From a virus: a stretch of 20,043 bases of DNA. The DNA lies in the IMG/VR virus record IMGVR_UViG_3300027302_000035, positions 1 through 20,043 of that record. One strand, 5' to 3'. The notes beneath the pieces are model-generated. The model did not search any database and had not been told where the DNA came from. It saw only the letters and a list, made by a program, of their open reading frames with translations. This document shows, piece by piece, positions 1 through 6,165 of this stretch (position 1 is the first letter of the stretch; the number at the start of each line of letters is the position of its first letter). The translations under genes and the position numbers were made by a program.

Positions 1-536
1 ACATTCATTAACTTATTCTTACCTTGAGACTGATAATGTTTAATATAGCCAAAATTACTGTATAAGATTACGCCTTCAACTAAACTAAAACCAGCTAATG
101 AAACTAAATCATCAGGATCATTAATAATTGCATTGATATGCTGCATCCGATCACGTAGTACAGCAGTATCTACATATGATAGATAGAATTCTGGTGTATC
201 AACATTCAATAGTTGATTCAGTTTGTTATAGAAAGGACTATGCACAGCCAGTTCAAACATACCAAATACAGATGCCATTCGGTGAAACTCAGCACCATCG
301 AACATCTTACGATACCGAGTCAACCAATACTCATCGCCAGCGTGAGTTTCATACAGACTGAACAGCTTTAGTGTAGTAATAATACCGTGTCGCTCGGCTT
401 CGGTAAAATTTACAAGTACATCTTGAATATCTTTTTCTACTTTAATTTCATCAGGTAACCAAAAGATTGAAAGTTGCTTATTGGCAAACTCAATTGGTTC
501 CTTATACTCTTCAATTGGTAATAGGTGTTTTTCCAT
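1..536 (-). CDS. nrdB: Ribonucleoside-diphosphate reductase small subunit (NrdB-like), N-terminal part, cut by window edge
   Basis: Small (R2) subunit of class I ribonucleotide reductase, which holds the metal-radical cofactor for making dNDPs from NDPs. The frame stays open to base 1, so only about 178 residues are visible. They run from MEKHLLPIEEY to QGKNKLMN. Motifs seen: FELAVHSPFY near residues 95-104, with a metal-ligand Glu, a His, and a Tyr four residues after the His as in E. coli H118/Y122; and LVEGVILYSNF near residue 154, matching the E204 helix. The spacing between Glu and His is one residue longer than in E. coli (see findings). The ATG at 536 follows an AAGGAAGA ribosome site, 8 bases after the upstream gene's stop. 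It lies at the end of a nucleotide-metabolism run with ThyX and two nucleotide pyrophosphohydrolases. The large subunit is not in the window and may lie beyond base 1. Confidence 0.9.
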   Translation of the reverse strand, partial: MEKHLLPIEEYKEPIEFANKQLSIFWLPDEIKVEKDIQDVLVNFTEAERHGIITTLKLFSLYETHAGDEYWLTRYRKMFDGAEFHRMASVFGMFELAVHSPFYNKLNQLLNVDTPEFYLSYVDTAVLRDRMQHINAIINDPDDLVSLAGFSLVEGVILYSNFGYIKHYQSQGKNKLMN

Positions 537-544
537 ATTCTTCC

Positions 545-886
545 TTATTCAACATCAACCAGACCACGTTGCCGATACAGGTCGATAATCAATTTGTTAC
601 CCTTACTTTTGTCCTTGGCTTCTAGACTTGCATTACCTGATTCAATCCAAGCCTTATCGATTCTCTCATTCCCAACCCACCTATCGCAAGTAACAACTTC
701 ATTAAAGAAATTACGGTGTGGAATATTCTCTTGCCAATCCCAAGGAATAGAAGTATCTAACCCTAGTTCAAATAGAATAACCTTAAATTGTTCAGGGTTA
801 TTTTCAATCCAAGCTAGTGTAATCTCAGGGTTAGTCTTTTGAATCTCAGACAGTGAGATATAACGCAATGCAATAATGTTTAACAT
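545..886 (-). CDS. Hypothetical protein, 113 aa, upstream of nrdB
   Basis: I do not recognise this family. The start is placed at the ATG at 886 because AGGAG lies just upstream with good spacing. An in-frame start at 910 would lie upstream of that ribosome site. The protein is soluble in appearance: no signal peptide and no membrane segment, with a Trp-rich centre (IPWDWQENIPHRNFF, near residues 53-67) and a charged C-terminus. The stop lies 8 bases before nrdB, so the two are probably co-transcribed. A role in nucleotide metabolism is only guilt by association. Confidence 0.75.
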   Translation of the reverse strand: MLNIIALRYISLSEIQKTNPEITLAWIENNPEQFKVILFELGLDTSIPWDWQENIPHRNFFNEVVTCDRWVGNERIDKAWIESGNASLEAKDKSKGNKLIIDLYRQRGLVDVE

Positions 887-899
887 ACTTCTCCTTTTA

Positions 900-932
900 C
901 CAAGGTACAAACGGATAGCGATTATACCTTGG
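900..932 (-). promoter_or_regulatory. Dyad CCAAGGTA / TACCTTGG overlapping a consensus -10 box
   Basis: On the minus strand an 8-base inverted repeat (925-932 with 900-907, 17 bases between) brackets the spacer between ThyX and the 113-aa gene. A perfect TATAAT lies at 926-921, overlapping the first arm. The best -35 at 17 bases is TAGTAA, which is weak. This could be a promoter with an operator, or an RNA hairpin just before the AAAGGAG ribosome site of the gene starting at 886. No T-run follows, so I do not call a terminator. Confidence 0.4.
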
Positions 933-951
933 AATTAATGATTTTACTAGT

Positions 952-1869
952 TCAGATTAGCTGACGGTACTGAATCCAGCCTCTGAAATTCCCTGACCAG
1001 AACATATCATCTTGGTCAACGTGAGTAACCCCTTTTTCCCAAGGAAGATCATTTTCAAATTCATAGTCATATACAACTTTAGCTTGGTGTTCTACTGGAC
1101 TCAGGTGAGGTTTTGGACCACTGAATAACCGATCAAAGATTTCAATTGCTTTCTCCTTTGAATCATTCAGTTTACGATATGAAACTTGAGCACAGCAACT
1201 AGCAGAGATCTTTAATGCATCTTCCAACGACAGAGAGTTTCCATCTGAATCAAAGAACTTTTGAACACGCCTTCCCCAATCAGATCCTGTACTTTCCCAT
1301 TCAAAAGTATAGTCTACATAAGGTATGTGCCACTCACCAGGGCCTAAGCAATCAGGCCGACTTTGTTGCATTGCATCCTTAATCTGCCGAGTAAGTTCAA
1401 CAATTTCAGGTTGTGCAGCATCAGGGTCATCACGCAACCAAAAGAAATTCTCCCATTCAGTAGCTGTAATAATTACCTTAATTGTACTGTATGGTTCAGT
1501 CCCTCGGTTAGCCCATTGTTTATGTAAACCAACTTTAGCTAACGCTCGTGCAACCCAAACAGAAGTCTTAACTCCAAAGTTCCAGACTGATTCAGCCCAC
1601 TTCTGACTGACAGCATCAAGAATAGAAGTACTACTCATGCCTGCTTTATTTGCACCCCACACAATGGGTTTTACAGGGTTTGATTCAATAATCTCTAAAG
1701 CTTTCTCAACAGGTACAGCACGACTAGATTGTGCATTACGAGAGAACATTCGGTGAGTCATGATCTCTGCATGAATATACCTAGGGTATTCAACTTCAAT
1801 TGTAGTAATTCGATCACCCCAGACTGAAATACTATCTGTAATAATTTTTACATTAATTGGATACTGCAT
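952..1869 (-). CDS. thyX: Flavin-dependent thymidylate synthase ThyX
   Basis: Makes dTMP from dUMP using methylene-tetrahydrofolate, FAD and NADPH. The ThyX signature (RHRxxSxxxxSxR) appears as THRMFSRNAQSSR at residues 38-50, with the first Arg replaced by Thr. A second family stretch is SPVEHQA near the C-terminus. The ATG at 1869 is chosen because it has AAAGGA 7 bases upstream. A TTG further upstream at 1896 has no such site. The product is about 305 residues, longer than typical bacterial ThyX (about 220-250). It overlaps the upstream gene's end by 17 bases, so it is likely translationally coupled. It replaces or supplements host ThyA during infection, alongside the pyrophosphohydrolases upstream and RNR downstream. 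Confidence 0.93.
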   Translation of the reverse strand: MQYPINVKIITDSISVWGDRITTIEVEYPRYIHAEIMTHRMFSRNAQSSRAVPVEKALEIIESNPVKPIVWGANKAGMSSTSILDAVSQKWAESVWNFGVKTSVWVARALAKVGLHKQWANRGTEPYSTIKVIITATEWENFFWLRDDPDAAQPEIVELTRQIKDAMQQSRPDCLGPGEWHIPYVDYTFEWESTGSDWGRRVQKFFDSDGNSLSLEDALKISASCCAQVSYRKLNDSKEKAIEIFDRLFSGPKPHLSPVEHQAKVVYDYEFENDLPWEKGVTHVDQDDMFWSGNFRGWIQYRQLI

Positions 1870-2416
1870 TCTTATCCTTTCTATTTTGTTCTTCAATCTT
1901 TAGTTGTAACTTAAAAATCAAGTTGCTACATGCATGGGCAAGGTGCCATAGACCAGATTCATCATCCATATCTTCACCTAAGCGATCAGCATAGATGTGT
2001 CGTTGTCCTGCTGAAAAGAATCTTTCTTGAGCGTTATCAAGCTTCTTCCAGTTTAGGATTAACTTACCATCTTCACCCATCAGACTAGGATACTTATTTT
2101 CTCCATAGGTCACGACCTTAATAATCTCGATTAGAGCCTCTGCAGGGAGGATATCGAACCTGAGCTTATCCCTATCGTATTTAGAGCCCTGTAGAGCCTT
2201 CTGAGGGCTTTCCTGGGGTACTACGGATTGTTTGATTACTTCAATTGGTTCAAGAGTAGGAAAGGAAGGTAAACTTAGTTGTAAAGAACCTCGCCAAACT
2301 GTCTCTACACCATCTTCAGTTTCAACCTTGGCGTATGTACCATCATCACAGATATAGACACCTGTTCCTTTGAAATATTTGGAGACTACCTGATCCCCTG
2401 TCTTAAATGGAATCAT
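1853..2416 (-). CDS. DUF5664 protein (dATP/dGTP diphosphohydrolase N-terminal-like) with an extra N-terminal domain
   Basis: Residues about 75-175 match what I know of DUF5664 (Pfam name: dATP/dGTP diphosphohydrolase, N-terminal). Visible elements are SKYDRDKLRFDILPAEAL, then TYGENKYPS, NWKKLD, then RHIYADRLGEDMDDESGLWH and LAHACSNLIF. This is an all-alpha fold related to MazG-type nucleotide pyrophosphohydrolases, so hydrolysis of a dNTP is likely but the substrate is unknown. Residues 1-50 (GDQVVSKYFKGTGVYI and following) look like a small beta-barrel, SH3/KOW-like, joined by a Pro-rich linker. The start ATG lies 3 bases after the upstream stop (TAA ACT ATG) with little ribosome site, which suggests coupling to the MazG-like gene. 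Confidence 0.8.
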   Translation of the reverse strand: MIPFKTGDQVVSKYFKGTGVYICDDGTYAKVETEDGVETVWRGSLQLSLPSFPTLEPIEVIKQSVVPQESPQKALQGSKYDRDKLRFDILPAEALIEIIKVVTYGENKYPSLMGEDGKLILNWKKLDNAQERFFSAGQRHIYADRLGEDMDDESGLWHLAHACSNLIFKLQLKIEEQNRKDKNAVSN

Positions 2417-2419
2417 AGT

Positions 2420-2923
2420 TTAATTCAAAGCAGGGAAGCAAGAAGACAGATCTACACCCTTGAAACCAATAGGCTTCTTGACTTTATTTGTAACCTTATC
2501 TCGGATTACATAACAATCATAGTCTGAGTTGTAAGTATAGTAGGTTTCAACACCTTTGTTCTTGTACATTTCAACTGTATCAATAGCTACTTCTTCATCA
2601 CAAGGATATTTATCTAGATTATTCTGACCAATAAGTTCCATTGCCTTAGCAAAATCAATACCATACTTCTTTTGGATCTTTTGCATATAACCAAACAAAG
2701 TAACAAAGGTATCAATAATACCATCTGTAGTCTCTGTCAAGTCATTATTCAAATGACCATGAACAAATTCTTGAAATTCTTCTTCAACATATGCAAATTG
2801 TTCAGCAATGCTTTGCTCTGAAAGCTCATTAGAACCTCCTGAGATTTCATTGAAAGTGCTTGTATCATGATATAGCTCTGCAAGGGCTTGAGCATTGGTA
2901 TAGGTCTTGTCATCAAAGTTCAT
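2420..2923 (-). CDS. MazG-like nucleotide pyrophosphohydrolase
   Basis: All-alpha NTP pyrophosphohydrolase, about 167 residues. Family marks are VEEEFQEF (EExxE metal site), then DGIIDTFVTLFGYM (the DxxxD metal helix common in phage MazG/HisE-like proteins), and IGQNNLDKYP, matching the usual xxxNMxK stretch. The C-terminal 50 residues (YYTYNSDYDCYVIRDK) are an added, unrecognised tail also seen in some phage versions. It probably cleaves a (d)NTP to monophosphate and PPi; phage relatives have also been proposed to act on ppGpp. It is the second gene after the 3192-3220 promoter. Its start has a TAATATG junction with GGAAC upstream. Confidence 0.82.
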   Translation of the reverse strand: MNFDDKTYTNAQALAELYHDTSTFNEISGGSNELSEQSIAEQFAYVEEEFQEFVHGHLNNDLTETTDGIIDTFVTLFGYMQKIQKKYGIDFAKAMELIGQNNLDKYPCDEEVAIDTVEMYKNKGVETYYTYNSDYDCYVIRDKVTNKVKKPIGFKGVDLSSCFPALN

Positions 2924-2939
2924 ATTAGTTCCTTTCTAA

Positions 2940-3137
2940 TTACTTCGGGATAATCTCTGAAGCGTCTTCTTTAAAGACAATGTTCAGAGCGTTGTAGCAG
3001 TTTGGTTCACGAATCCAGTATACATCAAGATCTTCTTTATGGACTGTAAATATTTCTCCAATGTATCGTTTGTACCACATCATTGGATGATTACAGTCTT
3101 CAATCTTGATGAGTTTGATTTGTTCTGTTTGTTTCAT
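2940..3137 (-). CDS. Hypothetical protein, 65 aa, first gene after promoter
   Basis: Unrecognised. It has a clear ribosome site (GGAAGGA, about 7 bases before ATG). The sequence looks like a small mixed beta domain: a conserved-looking YIGEIFTVHKEDLDVYWI, and a C-terminal FKEDASEIIPK. No membrane segment or signal peptide. It would be the first coding region transcribed from the promoter at 3192-3220, ahead of the nucleotide-metabolism genes. Confidence 0.72.
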   Translation of the reverse strand: MKQTEQIKLIKIEDCNHPMMWYKRYIGEIFTVHKEDLDVYWIREPNCYNALNIVFKEDASEIIPK

Positions 3138-3154
3138 ATATTCCTTCCTAGAAC

Positions 3155-3189
3155 GAAGAAAACCCCCTGCAACTAATCGCTGCAGGAGG
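3155..3189 (-). terminator. Rho-independent terminator downstream of endonuclease VII-like gene
   Basis: On the minus strand CCTCCTGCA pairs with TGCAGGGGG (9 pairs, one U-G wobble) around a 9-base loop, and TTTTCTT follows. The wobble pairs only in minus-strand RNA, supporting a function on that strand. The first arm starts 3 bases after the -10 box of an overlapping promoter. Confidence 0.82.
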
Positions 3190-3191
3190 CT

Positions 3192-3220
3192 AATGTACCT
3201 TATTCTTTCTTCTCTGTCAA
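3192..3220 (-). promoter_or_regulatory. Sigma70-type promoter (TTGACA-17-TACATT)
   Basis: Minus strand: a perfect -35 TTGACA at 3220-3215, a 17-base spacer, and -10 TACATT at 3197-3192. It overlaps the end of the endonuclease VII-like gene. The expected start site near 3185 falls inside the first arm of the terminator hairpin, so new transcripts would lack about four bases of that arm. It would drive the 65-aa gene, the pyrophosphohydrolases, ThyX and RNR. Confidence 0.7.
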
Positions 3221-3700
3221 GATCAGTTCACGTAAGTATTCATAAGAATAATCACGAGATAGAACAGCTTTCTTGAACTCTTCTTTACGTTGTTTACCGT
3301 TAGAGCCTGTTCTGTTTAGTTGCTTCAATACAGACTCTTTCTGGCCTTCTGTTAAAGAATTGAATAGCGTATGAATCTTCTTGATCCAACCATTATGACG
3401 ATATCGAGTGTCAGGATGAGCTTCTAGGTACGCTGCACATTGTCTTAGAAAATCAGATAACTTCCCAGGATACCAATAAGATAAATATCTGACATACAAG
3501 TTCTCAACCTTCCCTAGTGCTGCGTTAGCTTGGCGATGCGCTACACCACGAACAAACTGATCCATGTCATGAGCATGATCTAAACAATGTTGCTTAGATG
3601 GAATCTCAATACTTGTAATCTTGCATCTATTATTTTGTTCATTAGTTAACTTCTCCCTAACTCTCTTAACATCGTTTGCTGTATATAAGTCCTCTGTCAT
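3200..3700 (-). CDS. Recombination endonuclease VII-like protein lacking most zinc cysteines
   Basis: Resembles T4 gp49, the resolvase that cuts Holliday junctions and branched DNA before packaging. The core reads NRCKIT, then HCLDHAH, then RGVAHRQANAALGKVEN (residues about 25-67). The catalytic Asp-His-x-His (D41, H42, H44) and the Asn (N59) are kept. The four zinc cysteines of the family appear as Cys26, Thr29, His55 and Ala58, so a normal C4 zinc site is not possible (see findings). The C-terminal part (WYPGKLSDFLRQCAAYLE) follows the usual helix after the nuclease core. The ATG at 3700 is chosen: AAAGGAG lies upstream and it overlaps the HNH gene stop as ATGA. An upstream in-frame ATG at 3721 would put this site inside the gene. 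Confidence 0.8.
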   Translation of the reverse strand: MTEDLYTANDVKRVREKLTNEQNNRCKITSIEIPSKQHCLDHAHDMDQFVRGVAHRQANAALGKVENLYVRYLSYWYPGKLSDFLRQCAAYLEAHPDTRYRHNGWIKKIHTLFNSLTEGQKESVLKQLNRTGSNGKQRKEEFKKAVLSRDYSYEYLRELILTEKKE

Positions 3701-4005
3701 CCGTAGTTCTCCTTTATCCATTTAGCAAATAACAAAAGTTTATCTGCAGTTGCATCTTGTTTCATTGTATTAGCAAGCATGCTAATAACTTGAACATTTC
3801 CTTTGATATACCCTAACTTTGGGTTAATTCTATCAAGAGTGGGACTATTAGATTTAGAGCTACCTTTATTATTCACCAAAGGTATTAATAGAATAGGACA
3901 GACCTCTGGTATATTAATATCATCTATTGTTATATCAAACTCTAACTCTTTCTTAACAGCCCTGCTTTTAGCCCAACGGAGAAGATTCTTCTTTGGGCAT
4001 CGCAT
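3697..4005 (-). CDS. Small HNH-type endonuclease-like protein
   Basis: A 102-residue phage protein with the pattern CPILLIPL (residues 36-43), then SPTLDRINPKLGYIKGNV (54-71), then VISMLANTMKQDAT (73-86). This LDRI...GY..GNV..IS..AN pattern is typical of compact HNH-like phage nucleases. The basic N-terminus (KKNLLRWAKSRAVKK) suits DNA binding. It starts 1 base into the upstream stop (TGATG) and ends in an ATGA overlap with the endonuclease VII-like gene, so the two nucleases are translationally linked. It could be a homing-type or a structure-specific nuclease; the sequence does not decide. Confidence 0.75.
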   Translation of the reverse strand: MRCPKKNLLRWAKSRAVKKELEFDITIDDINIPEVCPILLIPLVNNKGSSKSNSPTLDRINPKLGYIKGNVQVISMLANTMKQDATADKLLLFAKWIKENYG

Positions 4006-4208
4006 CAGTAGTTATCCTGCCAATTATCTAATTCATACTGAGACATCTTTTTGTAGATAATATCTTCACTACATCGAAAGCAATCCAATACATCACAAAG
4101 TTCTTCAGTAGTAATTGTAGCACCTTCCCAAATAACCTCGCCTTCGAACACTACTTTTGTAAAGTTAGGGTCTTTTGGATTACTTAATAAGTATAAATTA
4201 CTTCCCAT
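4005..4208 (-). CDS. Hypothetical protein, 67 aa
   Basis: Unrecognised small acidic protein (MGSNLYLLSNPKDPN at the start). It may be a beta-rich N-terminus followed by a helical C-terminus with two Cys close together (LDCFRCSED). Its start follows AAAGGATAAAT 9 bases after the exonuclease stop, and its stop overlaps the HNH start by one base (TGATG). It sits between two nucleases in one operon. Confidence 0.7.
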   Translation of the reverse strand: MGSNLYLLSNPKDPNFTKVVFEGEVIWEGATITTEELCDVLDCFRCSEDIIYKKMSQYELDNWQDNY

Positions 4209-4217
4209 ATTTATCCT

Positions 4218-5198
4218 TTATTCAATGACGACGCCGTACTTCTCAAATAACCAATCAGGTTCAGAGTTATCATCCCTTGATCGTTTCATATAAGCGCATT
4301 TGAAATACAGGCGCATTATGAATTTCCAATCAGCTTTAACTAATTCTCCATTCCAAGCTTTGTATTCAAAAGGTTCTGGATACCATTCTTTATATTTAGA
4401 GACTATAACCTCTAAGCATTCTTTTACTGATTGGCAGTCTACAAGTAGATCATAAGCAGATTTATTACCAAAACCTGCATTAGCTAATTCAGAACCTTTG
4501 TAGTTATCTGAAGGATCTCCCCATAACCATTGGAAGCATAAGAACTTCAATCCTGTACCCTTTACACCCTTAGTCTTTTCAAATGTAAGTTCTCCTAGCT
4601 CAGGCATTAACTCTGGTTTAGGATCTTTCTTATTTTCATTTAGGATATAGATACCGTCAGCTTGGGTACTATCTTTATCAAAACTAGAGATAATAGGAAT
4701 GTTACCTTTCTCTAATTCCTCATACGCTCTGATATTGACAGAATCGTCAGTTTCCATTCCGTAAGATCTTTGAGCATTGTGAGTACGTCTTAGATAATCT
4801 TTAGCATCCTTTAATAGCAGAGGTCTGAGCATACTAGCTCGCTGACCTTTATATAATGAAGGCAGAGGTAAATGTAATCTGAAGTTATCTACATCTTCAC
4901 ACCATACTTCTACTTCATCAGCTTGTGTAATCTTCTTTAGTTTTTCAATTTTCTGTCGGATTACTTTAAAGCAGAATGCAGGAGATTCAGCTTCTTGCTG
5001 ATCTTCAATTGAATAATCACCTGTAATCTCTTTATTACGTTTCTTCATAGACTCTTTGAAAGCAGTCCTTGTCTTGAAACTCTTATTGATTCCTGTAGGT
5101 TTGTGAGTTACTAGGATTGATCTCTCTTCTGCTGCAGCAGCACAGACATAAGCAAGTAGATCACCATCTACAATCAGAATACGTTTAGGATCTTTCAT
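4218..5198 (-). CDS. T7 gp6-like 5'-3' exonuclease (PIN/FEN fold)
   Basis: Metal-dependent 5'-3' exonuclease. In T7 the homologue degrades host DNA and removes RNA primers. Motifs in order: ILIVDGDLLAY (residues 7-17, first metal Asp), ETDDSVN (about 150-156), SFDKDSTQ (about 172-179), and the helix-hairpin area WLWGDPSDNYKG with ANAGFGNKSAY (about 225-252). At 326 residues it is close to T7 gp6 (about 300). The ATG follows AAGGAGATCT and lies directly downstream of a strong terminator. It heads the nuclease group of exonuclease, 67-aa protein, HNH and endonuclease VII. I see no clear promoter between the terminator and the gene, so read-through may set its level. Confidence 0.88.
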   Translation of the reverse strand: MKDPKRILIVDGDLLAYVCAAAAEERSILVTHKPTGINKSFKTRTAFKESMKKRNKEITGDYSIEDQQEAESPAFCFKVIRQKIEKLKKITQADEVEVWCEDVDNFRLHLPLPSLYKGQRASMLRPLLLKDAKDYLRRTHNAQRSYGMETDDSVNIRAYEELEKGNIPIISSFDKDSTQADGIYILNENKKDPKPELMPELGELTFEKTKGVKGTGLKFLCFQWLWGDPSDNYKGSELANAGFGNKSAYDLLVDCQSVKECLEVIVSKYKEWYPEPFEYKAWNGELVKADWKFIMRLYFKCAYMKRSRDDNSEPDWLFEKYGVVIE

Positions 5199-5212
5199 AG
5201 ATCTCCTTATGC

Positions 5213-5236
5213 AAAAAGCCCTCCGAAGAGGGCTTG
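5213..5236 (-). terminator. Rho-independent terminator with TTCG loop
   Basis: Minus-strand AAGCCCTC pairs with GAGGGCTT around a TTCG tetraloop, followed by TTTGC after the stem's own Ts. This is a textbook terminator after the 80-aa gene and just before the exonuclease ribosome site. Confidence 0.88.
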
Positions 5237-5238
5237 TA

Positions 5239-5481
5239 TTAAAGACCTAGTTCTTCAGCTTTATCTAGCTTTGCCTTAGTCTTTTCTAGTAGTCCACCAA
5301 GCTTGTTCCAAACCTTAGCTTTAACTAGTTCCTTGATCAGAGGTACATCTTCAATTTCAGCTTCCTTAGCTTGATCTAGAAGATCCTTTAAATCAGCTTC
5401 ACATTCCCACAAGGTGTTGTAGGTTACTGTTAGCTTCTTGATGAATTGTGCTTCTGTTAGTTGAGTATTTTCTTCTGTCAT
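5239..5481 (-). CDS. Hypothetical helical protein, 80 aa
   Basis: Starts MTEENTQLTEAQFIKKL. The ATG at 5481 has AAAGGAAAT upstream, better than an ATG ten codons earlier that would overlap the previous gene. The sequence is almost all helix with heptad-like spacing (LWECEADLKDLLDQAKEAEI, then LIKELVKAKVWNKLGGLLEK), so coiled coil or helical bundle is likely. It is vaguely like small nucleoid-binding proteins of the GapR/DUF2312 type, but the match is too weak to name. It is the last gene before the terminator at 5213-5236, downstream of SSB. Confidence 0.72.
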   Translation of the reverse strand: MTEENTQLTEAQFIKKLTVTYNTLWECEADLKDLLDQAKEAEIEDVPLIKELVKAKVWNKLGGLLEKTKAKLDKAEELGL

Positions 5482-5491
5482 AATATTTCCT

Positions 5492-5644
5492 TTACTTTTG
5501 TTCGATATCAATTACTTTATAATCAATAGATGAATCTGCATCTAGACTGTCAAAGAATCCATCTATAGCCTTATCAAAAGCGATTTGCGCATCATCAACT
5601 TCTGTAGCATCAATATCTACAGTGATATAAACCTTGAACTCCAT
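5492..5644 (-). CDS. Small acidic protein, 50 aa
   Basis: Reads MEFKVYITVDIDATEVDD at the start and ends KVIDIEQK. By hand count it has 14 acidic and 4 basic residues. The alternation suggests a beta-alpha-beta unit. Its ATG overlaps the previous stop (TAATG), and its stop lies 10 bases before the next ATG, so it fits the operon exactly. Function unknown. Confidence 0.7.
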   Translation of the reverse strand: MEFKVYITVDIDATEVDDAQIAFDKAIDGFFDSLDADSSIDYKVIDIEQK

Positions 5645-5826
5645 TACTTATTCCAAGCAAGTACTGCACGAATACCAGCAAGCACACAACCTACTGCAAA
5701 CAAATTCAGCAGGTTAAACTTAATCAGACCTGGGAGTGATAGGCCATAAAGTACAAGCCCAGGCACTGCTACCCAACTGATCAATACAGCAATAAGCACT
5801 ACCAATAAAGAAATCAATGTATTCAT
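5644..5826 (-). CDS. Small membrane protein, 60 aa, two predicted TM segments
   Basis: Two hydrophobic stretches: residues about 4-28 (ISLLVVLIAVLISWVAVPGL) and about 40-57 (LFAVGCVLAGIRAVLAW), with a short loop containing Lys. There is no enzyme motif. Its ATG overlaps the preceding stop as ATGA, and its own stop overlaps the next ATG (TAATG). It could be a holin-like or exclusion protein, but nothing specific shows this. Confidence 0.72.
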   Translation of the reverse strand: MNTLISLLVVLIAVLISWVAVPGLVLYGLSLPGLIKFNLLNLFAVGCVLAGIRAVLAWNK

Positions 5827-6029
5827 TTTAGATCATCCAAGATTTCAGCATAGGACTTTAGATCACGATCAGTTGTCAATGCAACCAATGAATCTAGAAC
5901 TAAAAGCACAGGGACAGTAACGACTAATTTATATACATCATCAATCAGAGCAAGAAGCATGATTGGGAAGACAACTACCAACGTCAACAAGCCAGTGATC
6001 AATTTCCCTACTAATTTTAGGTATTTCAT
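5823..6029 (-). CDS. Small membrane protein, 68 aa
   Basis: Starts MKYLKLVGKLITGLL. One or two hydrophobic segments (residues 8-27 and 34-52: LVVTVPVLLVLDSLVAL), then a charged tail SYAEILDDLK. The ATG at 6029 has AAGGAAGA upstream and follows the previous stop in a TAATATG junction. The frame extends further upstream, but that part only shadows the 44-aa gene. It ends ATGA-overlapped with the next membrane gene, suggesting a pair that acts together. Confidence 0.74.
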   Translation of the reverse strand: MKYLKLVGKLITGLLTLVVVFPIMLLALIDDVYKLVVTVPVLLVLDSLVALTTDRDLKSYAEILDDLK

Positions 6030-6030
6030 A

Positions 6031-6165
6031 TTAGTCTTCCTTCTTAGTCTTGAACTTCTTATTCCAAGTAGCGTTCTTTGCCAGACGCTCTTGAGCCTGC
6101 TTCTTTTGATTGCTGTCATGCAATTGCTTACCTTGACGGCTTGCTTCAATATCTTTATTGTACAT
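6031..6165 (-). CDS. Small basic protein, 44 aa
   Basis: Begins MYNKDIEASRQGKQLHD and ends KKFKTKKED. It is rich in Lys, Gln and Asn with no hydrophobic stretch, so it is probably a flexible nucleic-acid-binding or disordered protein. AAAGGATTCGA precedes the ATG, and the stop forms TAATATG with the next gene. These junctions make it more credible than its length alone would. Confidence 0.68.
   Translation of the reverse strand: MYNKDIEASRQGKQLHDSNQKKQAQERLAKNATWNKKFKTKKED

Noticed and set aside
176-361. Plus-strand open frames, here and at 525-842, 1325-1606, 5959-6350, 8562-8774, 10284-10553, 12128-12391, 14785-15078, 17366-17644 and 19420-19824
   Set aside because: All lie opposite convincing minus-strand genes, lack ribosome sites and have no recognisable protein features. 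They are complementary-strand shadows.
1870-1896. Longer ThyX start at the TTG at 1896
   Set aside because: The ATG at 1869 has a well-spaced AAAGGA, while the upstream TTG has none and would add residues overlapping the previous gene.
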